A stretch of DNA of 24,607 bases from Pedobacter sp. (GCA_004295885.1 SEDG01000025.1:1-24607); one strand, 5' to 3'; numbered from the stretch's first letter, positions 7,682 through 16,216 are shown. Notes: generated from the sequence alone by a model not told the origin. Numbers and translations: made by a program.

Positions 7682-10600
7682 ATGAAATTTCTCTCTTTAA
7701 ATAGGTTTTTGCTAAAAATCTATATGTTCTCTTTTTTGCTTTTCGCTTTCCTTTCTAAAAGTTACGCTCAACAACCTACCAAATACAGCTTGCTCTGGGA
7801 AATAAGTGGCAATGGACTTAAAAAACCATCGTACTTATTTGGCTCTATGCACTTAAAGGATAAGCGGATCTTTAATTTTAGCGATTCGGTAATGAAAGCT
7901 ATGGATGCCACCTCTGCTTTTGTAATGGAAGTACATCCTGATAGCGTTAACAAATCCTATTTCAATGAAAGCAAAGAGAAAGTTGTAAAAAGAGATGTGC
8001 TAAAGTTATTGTCATCGGCACAAATTGATACGTTAATGAAAAGATTTAACGATAGAAATGGCTTTGAAGCGGATAGCGTGACCTTAAATAATCCCATACT
8101 GATTTCTGCGCTGATGAAACCAGATTATTCGAAGCCCGATGATATGCCATCATTTGTAGATGCTTATTTATATGGTATTGCCAGAACATTGAAGAAAAAG
8201 ATATTTGGCTTAGAAAAAATTGAGGATCAAATGGAGTTGCTATATGAGAACGACGAAGATATTTTAGCTCTTTTTGACGACAATGAACAGCAAAAAGAAT
8301 ATGTAGAGGAAATGATTTCTGTTTATGCTAGGGGAAATATTAATGAGATATATGATTTTCTGAAGGATGGGGAAGGTTTAGAAGATACCGATAATTTAAT
8401 TGCTCGTAACGTTGTAATGACTAATGGCATGAAAGAATTGTTTAAAACTGAAACAGTGTTCACCGTTGTTGGTGCCGCTCACTTACTTGGCGATAAGGGA
8501 ATTATTGCCCTGCTTAAAAAAGATGGATATAAAGTTAGGCCTGTAACTTCAACTTTTACGGGTGTTGCTAAAAACTATCAAATCGATTATGCTAAAATGG
8601 ATTGGTATCATCATAAAGACCCAACTTATAACTACAACATCGATTTCCCATCACTGCCTGCTCGCAAATTTCAAAAAGGCACATCGGCAGTCACTGTTTA
8701 TTCTGATATTTCTACCGAAACGATTTTTACAACAACAGCAAGCTTTACAGGCCCAGTAACTGAAGCTAACGGCGAACGTTATTTAGATACAGTTGCCAAA
8801 ACATACGCTGAAAGTGAGGGTATGGAAATCATCAGTCAAAAGAAAATAGTTAAAGATGGCGTTGCCGCTTTGGAACTTGTAGCCAAAACTAAAAGCAAAT
8901 ATGTTAGAACGATAATTCAATATAATAACAGTCAGTTTTTTACGGTTTCTGTTGAAGGACCGAAAAATAACTTACACGATTATTTTGGCAATCATTTCTT
9001 AGATTCATTTCACAGCACTAAGCCTATAGCAGTTAGTACTGATAATTGGATTACTCATAAAAATGAGGCTGGAGCATTTTCAATTAAGTTACCTTTGAAA
9101 CCCGAAGAGCTTAAAAAGGAAGTCGCCAACCCAAATTTTCCAGATTATCCTTATCAAATTAACATGTATTTGGCAACAGATCAAGTAAGGCTTATCAATT
9201 ATATCTTCAGATATAATGATTTTCCCACAGGATTGTATTTAGCCAATCTTCCAACAGTTTTTGAATCATTAACCAAACAGTTCGAAGGTAAGGGAGAAAT
9301 CGTTAGCGGACCAACGAAGATTTTTAAAGATGGTTACGAAGGTCGGGCAGTGGAGATGGTTATGCAAGGCTATCACATGGAAGCACAAATGTTTGTAAGA
9401 GGAAATAGAACCTATATGCTCTTAAAGCAAAACTTAAACGGCGACCAAAAAACTGCGGAGGATCCTTTTTTTAGCTCGTTTAAATTCGAAAACTACGTGT
9501 CATCTCCAACTATTCCTTTCACTGTAGGGAACTTAAAAGTGCAGATGCCAAGTAAGCCATTAACCATGCCGAGTGAAGACGAAAACGATAACGAAATCCA
9601 AGACACAAAATTATATTATGCCGTTAACAATAACACGGGCGGAGTTTATGGCCTTCAATCTGCCAAATTTAGCAAGTATGCTCGCTACAAAAGTTTAGAC
9701 ACCTTGTACAAAACGTTATTGGATGGATTAAAAGGCGAAACCGATACCTTGAATAAGACAGAAGATATTGTTGTAGGTAATATCAAAGCAAAGCAGTACA
9801 CCGCCAAAGATACTTTAGCTGGAACAGAAAAAAAGCTTAGGATTTGGATTGATAAAGACCAATTTTATTATCAAATAACCCTAACCAGCAAGGAAGAAAT
9901 AGCAGAAAAGCAGTCGATTGACTTTTTTAATAACATTAGCTACACACCACATACAGCAACTACAAATTTGTTTTCTTCTAAGGCTGATTTAATTATGGCC
10001 GATTTGAAAAGCAAAGATACCGCCACTTTTAAAGCTGCATTTAAAGCGTTAAATTATTATAGTTTTGAGAAGGATGAATTGCCAACTATTTACAAAGCTT
10101 TAAAACTAACCTATGCTGATGATACAACTGGCTATGGTGTAAGAGGAAGATTGATTGGTAAGTTGAAGGACTTGAAAAATGAAACTACCATTCCGTTTTT
10201 GAAAGAATTATATCAGGCAAAAAATCCAGATGTTATCCGTGCTAAAATATTAAGCGCCATTCCAGATATAGACTCTACCAATTACGATTGGTACCTTAAA
10301 AAACTGATTGATACTCCACCCTTAGCAACCAAGGACTACTGGAATTTATTTCGCCCCTTAAGTGATTCACTTTCATTTGTAGGTAAACATTTAACTGAGC
10401 TCATTCCATTAATGAATAATGAAGGGTACAGAACTCAAATTTTAAATATTGTTTCTCAGATGCTGAGCGATGATGATAAAGCGCTATACTTTGATTTAAT
10501 TAACACCAACAGGGAAAAAATTGTTGCAAAAGCAATCTCAGATATTGATGAATACATTACCAAGCCAAATGATTATCCTTCAAATGTTTATTCGTATTTG

Positions 10601-11140
10601 AATATTTTAACGAAATTGGAACTGAAACCATTGGCAGATGAGTTTACCAAAAAGGTGTTTAAATTAGATTCGTCTGTGTACATACACACTACCGCCTTAG
10701 CAACCCGAATAAAATTGAACTTACCTTTAGACCAGAAAATGCTAAGTACGCAATTAGATAGTTTAAGTACAAGGTATGAAATCATGCGAGCTTATAATAC
10801 AGCTGGCAGATTAAAAGAAGTACCTTTAAAATATAGAAAACATGATGAATTTGGTAAACTCTTAGTTTACAACTATTCAAACGAAGAAGATTATTATCCA
10901 CAAGAGGTTAAACTTTTGGGTAAAATAACAGAAGGCGATAAGACCTATTATGCATATGAGGTAAGCCTTGATGAAGACGGAGAGGTGAAAAAATATTTAG
11001 CCTTCGCTGGTGCTTTCAATGATAAAACTGAAACCCTCGATTTTGAAAAGCTTTTTGGTTTTATGGGAGATGATGAATTAGAAGACGACTGGGAAACACA
11101 AGTTAAAGCGTTAATAGAAACATATAATGCAGAGCAATAA
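7682..11140 (+). CDS. Large secreted TraB/GumN-type protein with C-terminal helical repeats
   Basis: This 1152-residue protein has a signal peptide (positive n-region, long hydrophobic stretch, SYAQQ cleavage region). Residues about 30-290 are a TraB/PrgY/GumN domain, with LLWEISGNGLKKPSYLFGSMH (GxxH near residue 54) and a closing VVGAAHLLGDKGI motif near residue 262. Single-domain members are around 300 residues, so some 860 residues are extra. They include three similar beta-rich segments (ITHKNEAGAFSIKLPLKP and FTVGNLKVQMPSKP are two openings) and, from about residue 770, helical HEAT-like sequence. TraB-type domains are thought to be metal-dependent proteases or hydrolases; activity here is unproven. 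ATG 7682 was chosen over an in-frame TTG at 7667 because it gives a clean signal peptide. Confidence 0.82.
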   Translation: MKFLSLNRFLLKIYMFSFLLFAFLSKSYAQQPTKYSLLWEISGNGLKKPSYLFGSMHLKDKRIFNFSDSVMKAMDATSAFVMEVHPDSVNKSYFNESKEKVVKRDVLKLLSSAQIDTLMKRFNDRNGFEADSVTLNNPILISALMKPDYSKPDDMPSFVDAYLYGIARTLKKKIFGLEKIEDQMELLYENDEDILALFDDNEQQKEYVEEMISVYARGNINEIYDFLKDGEGLEDTDNLIARNVVMTNGMKELFKTETVFTVVGAAHLLGDKGIIALLKKDGYKVRPVTSTFTGVAKNYQIDYAKMDWYHHKDPTYNYNIDFPSLPARKFQKGTSAVTVYSDISTETIFTTTASFTGPVTEANGERYLDTVAKTYAESEGMEIISQKKIVKDGVAALELVAKTKSKYVRTIIQYNNSQFFTVSVEGPKNNLHDYFGNHFLDSFHSTKPIAVSTDNWITHKNEAGAFSIKLPLKPEELKKEVANPNFPDYPYQINMYLATDQVRLINYIFRYNDFPTGLYLANLPTVFESLTKQFEGKGEIVSGPTKIFKDGYEGRAVEMVMQGYHMEAQMFVRGNRTYMLLKQNLNGDQKTAEDPFFSSFKFENYVSSPTIPFTVGNLKVQMPSKPLTMPSEDENDNEIQDTKLYYAVNNNTGGVYGLQSAKFSKYARYKSLDTLYKTLLDGLKGETDTLNKTEDIVVGNIKAKQYTAKDTLAGTEKKLRIWIDKDQFYYQITLTSKEEIAEKQSIDFFNNISYTPHTATTNLFSSKADLIMADLKSKDTATFKAAFKALNYYSFEKDELPTIYKALKLTYADDTTGYGVRGRLIGKLKDLKNETTIPFLKELYQAKNPDVIRAKILSAIPDIDSTNYDWYLKKLIDTPPLATKDYWNLFRPLSDSLSFVGKHLTELIPLMNNEGYRTQILNIVSQMLSDDDKALYFDLINTNREKIVAKAISDIDEYITKPNDYPSNVYSYLNILTKLELKPLADEFTKKVFKLDSSVYIHTTALATRIKLNLPLDQKMLSTQLDSLSTRYEIMRAYNTAGRLKEVPLKYRKHDEFGKLLVYNYSNEEDYYPQEVKLLGKITEGDKTYYAYEVSLDEDGEVKKYLAFAGAFNDKTETLDFEKLFGFMGDDELEDDWETQVKALIETYNAEQ

Positions 11141-11151
11141 ACACTAATGAT

Positions 11152-11450
11152 ATGGAAGAAGTAAAATTAAACTTAAACGAGAAAAACCAAGGTGCTTTTG
11201 TAGTTTTAGATGGCGATGAACAACTTGGGGAAATGGTATTGGCCATTGTAGATACTGACTTGATTGTTTATCATACTGAGGTTTCGCAGATGCAGAAGGC
11301 AAAGGTTTAGCAAAATTAATGCTGAACGCCATGGTGGCTTACGCTAGAGAAAATAACCTAAAAGTTGTCCCGCTTTGTCCCTATGTACACGCTCAATTCA
11401 AAAGGCATCCAGCAGATTTCGAAGATGTTTGGAATAAAGTTAACGAATAA
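11152..11450 (+). pseudogene. Small YidJ-like GNAT acetyltransferase, frameshifted near 11287
   Basis: From ATG 11152 the frame reads MEEVKLNLNEKNQGAFVVLD and continues to IVYHTEVS, then runs to a TAG at 11308-11310. The frame one base back continues the same protein (ADAEGKGLAKLML, then VVPLCPYVHAQFKRHP and VWNK) to TAA 11448-11450. Together these are a complete, roughly 99-residue YidJ/GCN5-related acetyltransferase of the DUF4442/N-acetyltransferase_14 kind, with the acetyl-CoA motif EGKGLA directly after the break. One lost base at about 11283-11287 explains everything. It begins 11 bases after the TraB/GumN gene and probably shares its transcript, and it converges on the L,D-transpeptidase gene with one base between their stops. 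A sequencing error is an equally good explanation. Confidence 0.85.
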
Positions 11451-11451
11451 G

Positions 11452-12273
11452 TTATTTTCTAATCTCTATAATAGTTCCATCGCCAACGTGTTTAAACAAG
11501 GTGTCAATATCGTTGTTTTGCATGGCGATGCAACCAGCTGTCCAATCTTTGGCATTTATCTTTTTTGGTTTGGTGCCATGTATGGAAACGCCAAAACCTG
11601 CTTTTAATCCTTTTTGTTTTGCGATTAATTTATCGTTGGCATCTGGATAAGATATTGAATAACTCTTGTGGAACTCGTCTTCACGTTCATATTTGCTATC
11701 TAAATGATATATTCCCTCGGGTGTTTTACCATCTCCATCGTATTGTTTATCGCCAATGGGCGAAAAGCCCAAATTGATGGAGAAATTAAGTACCTCAATT
11801 CCTTTACGTGTAACAACCATCTTCCTTTTTCCCTTTAAAACCAATACATAATCGGCCTGCGCCAAGGTGTTTTTAATATTGTCTAATTTCGTTTTCCAAC
11901 TTTGTATGTTATCAGGCGTTCTATAAGCATCCCACCTTTCTCTAGATGCAACTGCATAGTCGTCTTTTTTTAACGAATCTTGGGAGGTTTCTGTTAAGCG
12001 ATGTAATTTCCAAGTACCTCTGTCTTGATAAATGATGGCATCATGATTAAAAACAATTTTAACGTATTGATGAAATCTCAGCGGTGTATTGTTTAGATCT
12101 GTAACGATAATAGTGGTATCGATCCCTTTGGGCAAATGTTTCATTAGGCTGTCATCCCATTTTATGCCCGCTTTTTTTTTCTCTCTCACGGTTACAGGGC
12201 GTTGGTCGTCCATTTGCCAAATGCAAAAACCAATGGTAGCCGCCAATAAAAGAAATAAACATAAAATTTTCAT
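11452..12273 (-). CDS. L,D-transpeptidase-like (YkuD) family protein, membrane-anchored
   Basis: This 273-residue protein starts with a short hydrophobic segment (about 3-19) that acts as signal anchor or uncleaved signal. The C-terminal half is a YkuD domain: KMVVTRKGIEVLNFSINLGF, then DGKTPEGIYHLDSK, VSIHGTK with H232, and DWTAGCIAM with the likely catalytic C248. YkuD enzymes use this His/Cys pair to form 3-3 crosslinks, attach proteins to peptidoglycan, or cleave such links. The Cys motif reads TAGC instead of SHGC, which recalls the YafK/amidase-like branch, so crosslinking activity should not be assumed. It is divergent from the lysine-rich gene and M23 lipoprotein and converges on the broken GNAT gene. 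Confidence 0.88.
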   Translation of the reverse strand: MKILCLFLLLAATIGFCIWQMDDQRPVTVREKKKAGIKWDDSLMKHLPKGIDTTIIVTDLNNTPLRFHQYVKIVFNHDAIIYQDRGTWKLHRLTETSQDSLKKDDYAVASRERWDAYRTPDNIQSWKTKLDNIKNTLAQADYVLVLKGKRKMVVTRKGIEVLNFSINLGFSPIGDKQYDGDGKTPEGIYHLDSKYEREDEFHKSYSISYPDANDKLIAKQKGLKAGFGVSIHGTKPKKINAKDWTAGCIAMQNNDIDTLFKHVGDGTIIEIRK

Positions 12274-12386
12274 CAGTCCACTTTATATGATTAAATATAA
12301 CTAAATATTTAGTAATAAAAAATTCCGAAAAATAAACTAGTTCTAAACCATTTAATTAATTGACTTGTTGTTCTTTAAAATCAAAA

Positions 12387-12581
12387 ATGGCAAAGGCAAA
12401 AAAGAAGGCAAAGACAAAGTCTAAAAAGCGAACCAAGAAAAACAAGCTTGGCGTTAAAAACTCTTTGGTTAATAATATCAACGCCAGAAAGAAGAAGGGA
12501 ATTTCTCGGACTAAAAAGAAAAAAACCGTAAGCAAAAAATCATATAAAAAAATGAAAAATGGTTGGGGTAAAAAGGATTAA
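12387..12581 (+). CDS. Lysine-rich basic mini-protein, function unknown
   Basis: This 64-residue protein has 26 Lys and 3 Arg against a single acidic residue (the C-terminal Asp). It begins MAKAKKKAKTKSKKRTKKNK and ends with KKMKNGWGKKD. No signal peptide, cysteines or known motif is visible. Such composition fits a nucleic-acid binding, histone H1-like or ribosome-associated role, or simple binding to anionic surfaces, but nothing here proves one. The ATG at 12387 is preferred over an in-frame TTG at 12360. It ends 4 bases before the M23 lipoprotein start, so the two are probably co-transcribed. A real gene is supported by the strict start, the stop placed just before the next gene, and absence of an overlapping alternative. 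Confidence 0.7.
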   Translation: MAKAKKKAKTKSKKRTKKNKLGVKNSLVNNINARKKKGISRTKKKKTVSKKSYKKMKNGWGKKD

Positions 12582-12585
12582 TAGG

Positions 12586-13887
12586 ATGAAAAATTTTGGT
12601 CGTAGCATTGTTCAATTATTACAAATTTGTCTTTGTATTTTGTTTCTGGCGGCCTGTAAAAGTGGGCCTTTTAATTTGCTAAAACCTGCTTCGCCACATC
12701 AAGAATATGAAAGGAAATTAGTTAACGCTGGACTTAATCAAACTACAATGGGCACCATGTGGATTAACAATGCACAGCAAAGTCTACAAAAAGCGTTGCC
12801 AATTAAATTACCCTATCAAGAGAAAGGATATTTTTCTGCTGAAAAGGTTGATGCGGCTGCCTTTAAATTTAATTTAGTGAGAGGCCAAAAGCTAGCGGTT
12901 AAGATCACAAAAAAGCCTGCTGTTGGTTTTATGATTTATGCAGATGTTTGGGAAGCGACGGAAGCCGCTGACTTTAAGTTAATTAGTTCTAGCGACACCG
13001 TGGGAAATCCCATTCAGCTTGATGCAGATAAATCTGGTAGCTATATTTTGAGGTTGCAACCAGAGCTATTAGGTAGTGGCGAGTATACCTTAGAAATTAC
13101 AACTGGGCCATCCTTAAACTATCCCTTAAAAGCTGCAAATAAAAATCAAATTCAAAGTTTGTGGGGAGTTGGCAGAGATAATAATACTAGACGCCATGAA
13201 GGAGTAGATATTTTTGCGCCTTTTAGAACTCCTGTTATCGCAGTCGACTCGGGTACAGTAACAGGTGTAAATACAAATAATCTGGGCGGAAAAGTAGTTT
13301 GGTTTAGGCCAGCTGGAAAGGATTATACCTTGTACTATGCGCATTTGGATGAGCAAACTGTTACAGAAGGTCAATCGGTTAGTTATGGAGATACCTTAGG
13401 TAGGATGGGTAGCACTGGCAATGCACAGGGAGGTCCGCCACATTTACATTTCGGTATTTATACAAGTGGTGGAGCGATAGACCCGTTTCCTTTTATCAAC
13501 CCCGCAATTGAAACTTCGCCGAAAATAGCCTCGTCATTAGCCAATCTAAATACCACCATGAGAACAACCTCAACCATTAAACTTGATGATGTTAGCCTTA
13601 AAGTCGGAACTGTATTGAGGGTCATGGCTGCAACTGGTAATGATTACAAGATAGCATTGCCCGATGGAAGAGTAGGTTACTTAGCAGGAAAAAATCTAAC
13701 AACGGTCTCAAAGCCCCTCACTAGACTAAAAATCAAAACTTCACAATCCTTATACGATAAACCACAACCAGATGCGGCGCTAAAACTAGATTTAAAAGAA
13801 GGACAAACGGTAGATGTACTTGGTAATTATGGTGATTATCATTTGGTTTTGGATGAAAATAAGGCAATGGGGTGGCTTAAGAAATAA
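12586..13887 (+). CDS. M23 (LytM-type) peptidase lipoprotein with C-terminal SH3-like domain
   Basis: This 433-residue lipoprotein has a signal ending in lipobox LAAC (C24). Residues about 80-170 resemble a PPC-type beta domain (SGSYILRLQPELLGSGEYTL). The M23 domain follows with zinc ligands in RRHEGVDIF (H204, D208) and HLHF (H286, H288), and YAHLDEQ between them. All catalytic residues are present. The last 100 residues look like bacterial SH3 repeats (VGTVLRVMAATGNDYKIALPDGRVGYL), common wall-binding modules. It should cleave peptide bonds in peptidoglycan in the periplasm or at the outer membrane. ATG 12586 is chosen over in-frame ATG 12559, which lies inside the previous gene and would bury the lipoprotein signal. 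Confidence 0.93.
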   Translation: MKNFGRSIVQLLQICLCILFLAACKSGPFNLLKPASPHQEYERKLVNAGLNQTTMGTMWINNAQQSLQKALPIKLPYQEKGYFSAEKVDAAAFKFNLVRGQKLAVKITKKPAVGFMIYADVWEATEAADFKLISSSDTVGNPIQLDADKSGSYILRLQPELLGSGEYTLEITTGPSLNYPLKAANKNQIQSLWGVGRDNNTRRHEGVDIFAPFRTPVIAVDSGTVTGVNTNNLGGKVVWFRPAGKDYTLYYAHLDEQTVTEGQSVSYGDTLGRMGSTGNAQGGPPHLHFGIYTSGGAIDPFPFINPAIETSPKIASSLANLNTTMRTTSTIKLDDVSLKVGTVLRVMAATGNDYKIALPDGRVGYLAGKNLTTVSKPLTRLKIKTSQSLYDKPQPDAALKLDLKEGQTVDVLGNYGDYHLVLDENKAMGWLKK

Positions 13888-13961
13888 TTTTCGGTTATTT
13901 GTATTTTCCTTTCTGAAACGAACAAATTAACAATATCTTTATTTCATTAACGCTTACATTA

Positions 13962-15014
13962 ATGGAGGAAAACCCGCTCTCAACGCTGCCAGAAAAAGAA
14001 TTTGAAGAAAATTTATGTGCCAATTGCCAAACTTATGCTTATGAGTCTGGCCATAAAATCAATCTTTGCTCTACCTGTAGAAAAACGCTAATTAACTATC
14101 CAATTCCTAAATGGATTAAGATTTTCGCAGTTGCATTAGTCGGCGTAATAATAATCAGTATAGTTAGAACGCAACAATACGTTTCTGCCGCGGTAGATTT
14201 GGGCCAAGCCGAAAAGGCCATAGAAAGAAAAGAATTTGTAACTGCTCAAAGGAAATTGGCAATGGTTCTGGCAAAATTTCCAGATGACGTTACTGCTAAT
14301 GCCAATATGATTATTGCTGCTTCCTATAATCTAGATGCCAACTCGGTAAGTATTTCTTCCAATCGAATTTTGAATAAAAAATTTGAAGACAACGAACTTC
14401 TGGCTAGCACAAATGCAGCCATTGATTATGCAACTTCTGTTTTTTCGCAGGATACTATAATCGTTAAAAGAATTAACGAGGTAAGTACAGACAAAGTGGC
14501 TCTAATGAAACTGTACGCAGAATTAAAAGAGAAAAGTGCGGAGAATAGCTTAAAAATTTATCTTGCTAATTATCTATATGATTTAGACGCTTTTGCAGAG
14601 CTGGAAAAAATCTTAACCGAAATATTGTTAGTTTATCCAGACTGTTATAACGCATTGAGCTTAAAATCTGCCTTGATGAGAGATTCAAAGCGATATGATG
14701 AAGCCATTGCCACAGTTAATAAGATGCTCGAAATTAATAAGGAAGATGTTTATGCCATATCTCAAAAAGCCAGAATAGAATTAAAAAGGAAGCATGATCA
14801 GCAAGCATCAGTTTATGCAAATGATGCAATGCGAATTGACCCTCAAAATGATTCAGCATTGGAAGCAAAGGCAATGGTAGATTTTTTTGCTGGACGTAAG
14901 AAGGAGAGTTTGGCAACTCTATCGCTAATAAATGCACATATGGCATCCTCTGGTGATAGCACAATTTCTAAAAGATTAACAAAAATTATTAACGGAACTC
15001 AAATTTATAGGTAA
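13962..15014 (+). CDS. Zinc-ribbon, membrane-anchored TPR protein
   Basis: This 350-residue protein has three parts. Residues 19-39 hold two CxxC pairs (C19, C22, C36, C39) that should form a zinc ribbon. A single membrane helix follows at about 50-68. The rest is helical, with TPR-like repeats: DLGQAEKAIERKEFVTAQRKLAMVL near the start and several units after residue 200 (YDEAIATVNKMLEINKEDVYAISQKARIEL). The ribbon would be cytosolic and the TPR domain periplasmic. TPR domains are docking surfaces; no enzyme motif is visible. Its stop overlaps the start of the HExxH membrane protease by one base (TAATG), so a joint role, for example presenting substrates or controlling the protease, is a reasonable inference. 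Confidence 0.75.
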   Translation: MEENPLSTLPEKEFEENLCANCQTYAYESGHKINLCSTCRKTLINYPIPKWIKIFAVALVGVIIISIVRTQQYVSAAVDLGQAEKAIERKEFVTAQRKLAMVLAKFPDDVTANANMIIAASYNLDANSVSISSNRILNKKFEDNELLASTNAAIDYATSVFSQDTIIVKRINEVSTDKVALMKLYAELKEKSAENSLKIYLANYLYDLDAFAELEKILTEILLVYPDCYNALSLKSALMRDSKRYDEAIATVNKMLEINKEDVYAISQKARIELKRKHDQQASVYANDAMRIDPQNDSALEAKAMVDFFAGRKKESLATLSLINAHMASSGDSTISKRLTKIINGTQIYR

Positions 15015-15544
15015 TGTTTATTCCAGGTATTCTCATTAGCATAGCAACTTTTCCAGGCGTTATAGTGCATGAACTAGCTCACCAACTTTTTTGTAGATGG
15101 TTTAAAGTCCCAGTTTTTGAAGTTTGTTATTTCAGAACCGAAAATCCAATTGGTTATGTAATTCATGAGCCGGCAGAAAAGGTTTATCAATCGGTATTTA
15201 TATCCGTTGGGCCGTTTATAATTAACACCTTACTCTGTTTTATTATTGGATTTTCTGCCGCATTGCAATTTAAATTTGATTCTGCTAACGTTCTTGATTA
15301 CCTATTAATGTATCTAGCTATTTCCATAGGAACACATGCATTTCCGAGTACAGGCGACGCATCTTCACTGTGGAACTCGGTTGTGCAGTCTGAAGAAACA
15401 TCGTGGTTTTCTAAAGCTATTGTTACACCTATTGTGGGCTTTATTTACCTAGGTGCATTAGGCTCATTCTTTTGGCTTGATGTAATTTATGGAACTGCTG
15501 TTGCCATGGGCTTACCTTACATCATCATTAAATTCTTGGCATAA
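15014..15544 (+). CDS. Membrane zinc metalloprotease-like protein (M50-like, HELAH)
   Basis: This 176-residue hydrophobic protein has a zinc-protease motif H19-E20-L-A-H23 inside its first membrane segment, followed by helices at about 57-78, 93-110 and 130-176. An aspartate in THAFPSTGDASSLW (D115) is a candidate third zinc ligand, as the Asp of site-2-type proteases. The size and topology match small M50-like intramembrane or membrane-embedded proteases. It would cut a membrane or membrane-proximal substrate, which is unknown. Translational coupling to the zinc-ribbon/TPR gene suggests they work together. It lacks a PDZ domain. Family placement is by motif and topology only. Confidence 0.72.
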   Translation: MFIPGILISIATFPGVIVHELAHQLFCRWFKVPVFEVCYFRTENPIGYVIHEPAEKVYQSVFISVGPFIINTLLCFIIGFSAALQFKFDSANVLDYLLMYLAISIGTHAFPSTGDASSLWNSVVQSEETSWFSKAIVTPIVGFIYLGALGSFFWLDVIYGTAVAMGLPYIIIKFLA

Positions 15545-15590
15545 AGAGAATTTTCGTACCAATTATCGACTATTTCTAAAAACATTTCAT

Positions 15591-15610
15591 AAATGAATGA
15601 ATATTCATTT
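15591..15610. promoter_or_regulatory. Probable TetR operator
   Basis: AAATGAAT and ATTCATTT are 8-base arms around 4 bases, with a perfect 12-base palindrome ATGAATATTCAT in the centre (15597-15608). It lies 11 bases before the TetR start, directly upstream of and touching a TAnnTTTG element. Bound repressor would block the promoter, the classic autoregulation of TetR genes. Confidence 0.65.
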
Positions 15611-15617
15611 ATATTTG
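15610..15617 (+). promoter_or_regulatory. -7 promoter element of the TetR/MFS operon
   Basis: TATATTTG is a perfect TAnnTTTG match overlapping the last base of the palindrome. TTTC at 15585-15588 could serve as -33 box with a 21-base spacer. Transcription would begin at about 15622-15625, that is at or just next to the ATG at 15622, so the mRNA may be leaderless. Confidence 0.55.
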
Positions 15618-15621
15618 AAGA

Positions 15622-16212
15622 ATGCGAGTAAGAGATGAAGAAAAGGTTCAATTGGTAAAACAGAAAGCCCTTGAAAGCCTAGTTAAAGACGGTTTTGAAG
15701 GATTTAGCATGAACAAGCTAGCAAAAGCTTGCGGTATTTCTGTTGCAACACTTTACATCTATTATAAAGATAAAGACGATTTAATTATCAGCATTGCTAA
15801 TGAAGAAGGCGAAAAAATGGCTGCCGCGATGATTGAAAACTTTACGCCATCACTTTCATTTGAAGAAGGAATGCGCATTCAATGGCAAAATCGTTATGCT
15901 TACGTTGTTACAAACCCTTTGGCTTATCAATTTTTTGAGCAGCTGCGAACTTCAAGCTATCAAGTTAAATTCCTAGAAACCTTCATGAAAAAATTCAAGA
16001 TTGTGATTAGCGAATTTATGCATAATGTAGTGGCTAGGGGCGAAATGAACCCTATGCCCTTAGAAGTTTTTTGGTCTGTGGCTTATGCTCCGTTATATTC
16101 ATTATTAAGGTTTGATAGAGAAGGGCAAAGTGTAGGCGGTAAGCCATTTAAAATGACTGAAGAGATATTGTGGCAAACATTTGATTTAGTAATTAAAGCT
16201 TTAAAAAATTAG
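15622..16212 (+). CDS. TetR family transcriptional repressor
   Basis: This 196-residue protein has an N-terminal TetR DNA-binding domain: VKQKALESLVKDGFEGFSMNKLAKACGISVATLYIYYKDKDDLI in pieces, with the helix-turn-helix at about residues 25-50. The C-terminal ligand domain is helical and undiagnostic. It probably represses its own operon through the palindrome just upstream. It is followed after 4 bases by a small protein and then by an MFS transporter, so the inducer is probably a compound exported by that transporter. A start further downstream would remove the first helix of the DNA-binding domain, so 15622 is preferred although it leaves almost no leader. Confidence 0.93.
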   Translation: MRVRDEEKVQLVKQKALESLVKDGFEGFSMNKLAKACGISVATLYIYYKDKDDLIISIANEEGEKMAAAMIENFTPSLSFEEGMRIQWQNRYAYVVTNPLAYQFFEQLRTSSYQVKFLETFMKKFKIVISEFMHNVVARGEMNPMPLEVFWSVAYAPLYSLLRFDREGQSVGGKPFKMTEEILWQTFDLVIKALKN

Positions 16213-16216
16213 AATT

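Noticed and set aside
11365..11607. Plus-strand open frame across the GNAT end and transpeptidase 3' end
   Set aside because: Out of frame with both genes and composed of their shadow sequence.
12559..12585. Earlier in-frame ATG for the M23 lipoprotein
   Set aside because: Overlaps the end of the lysine-rich gene and spoils the lipoprotein signal; ATG 12586 fits better.
13126..13374. Minus-strand frame inside the M23 domain
   Set aside because: Antisense of conserved catalytic sequence; no support.
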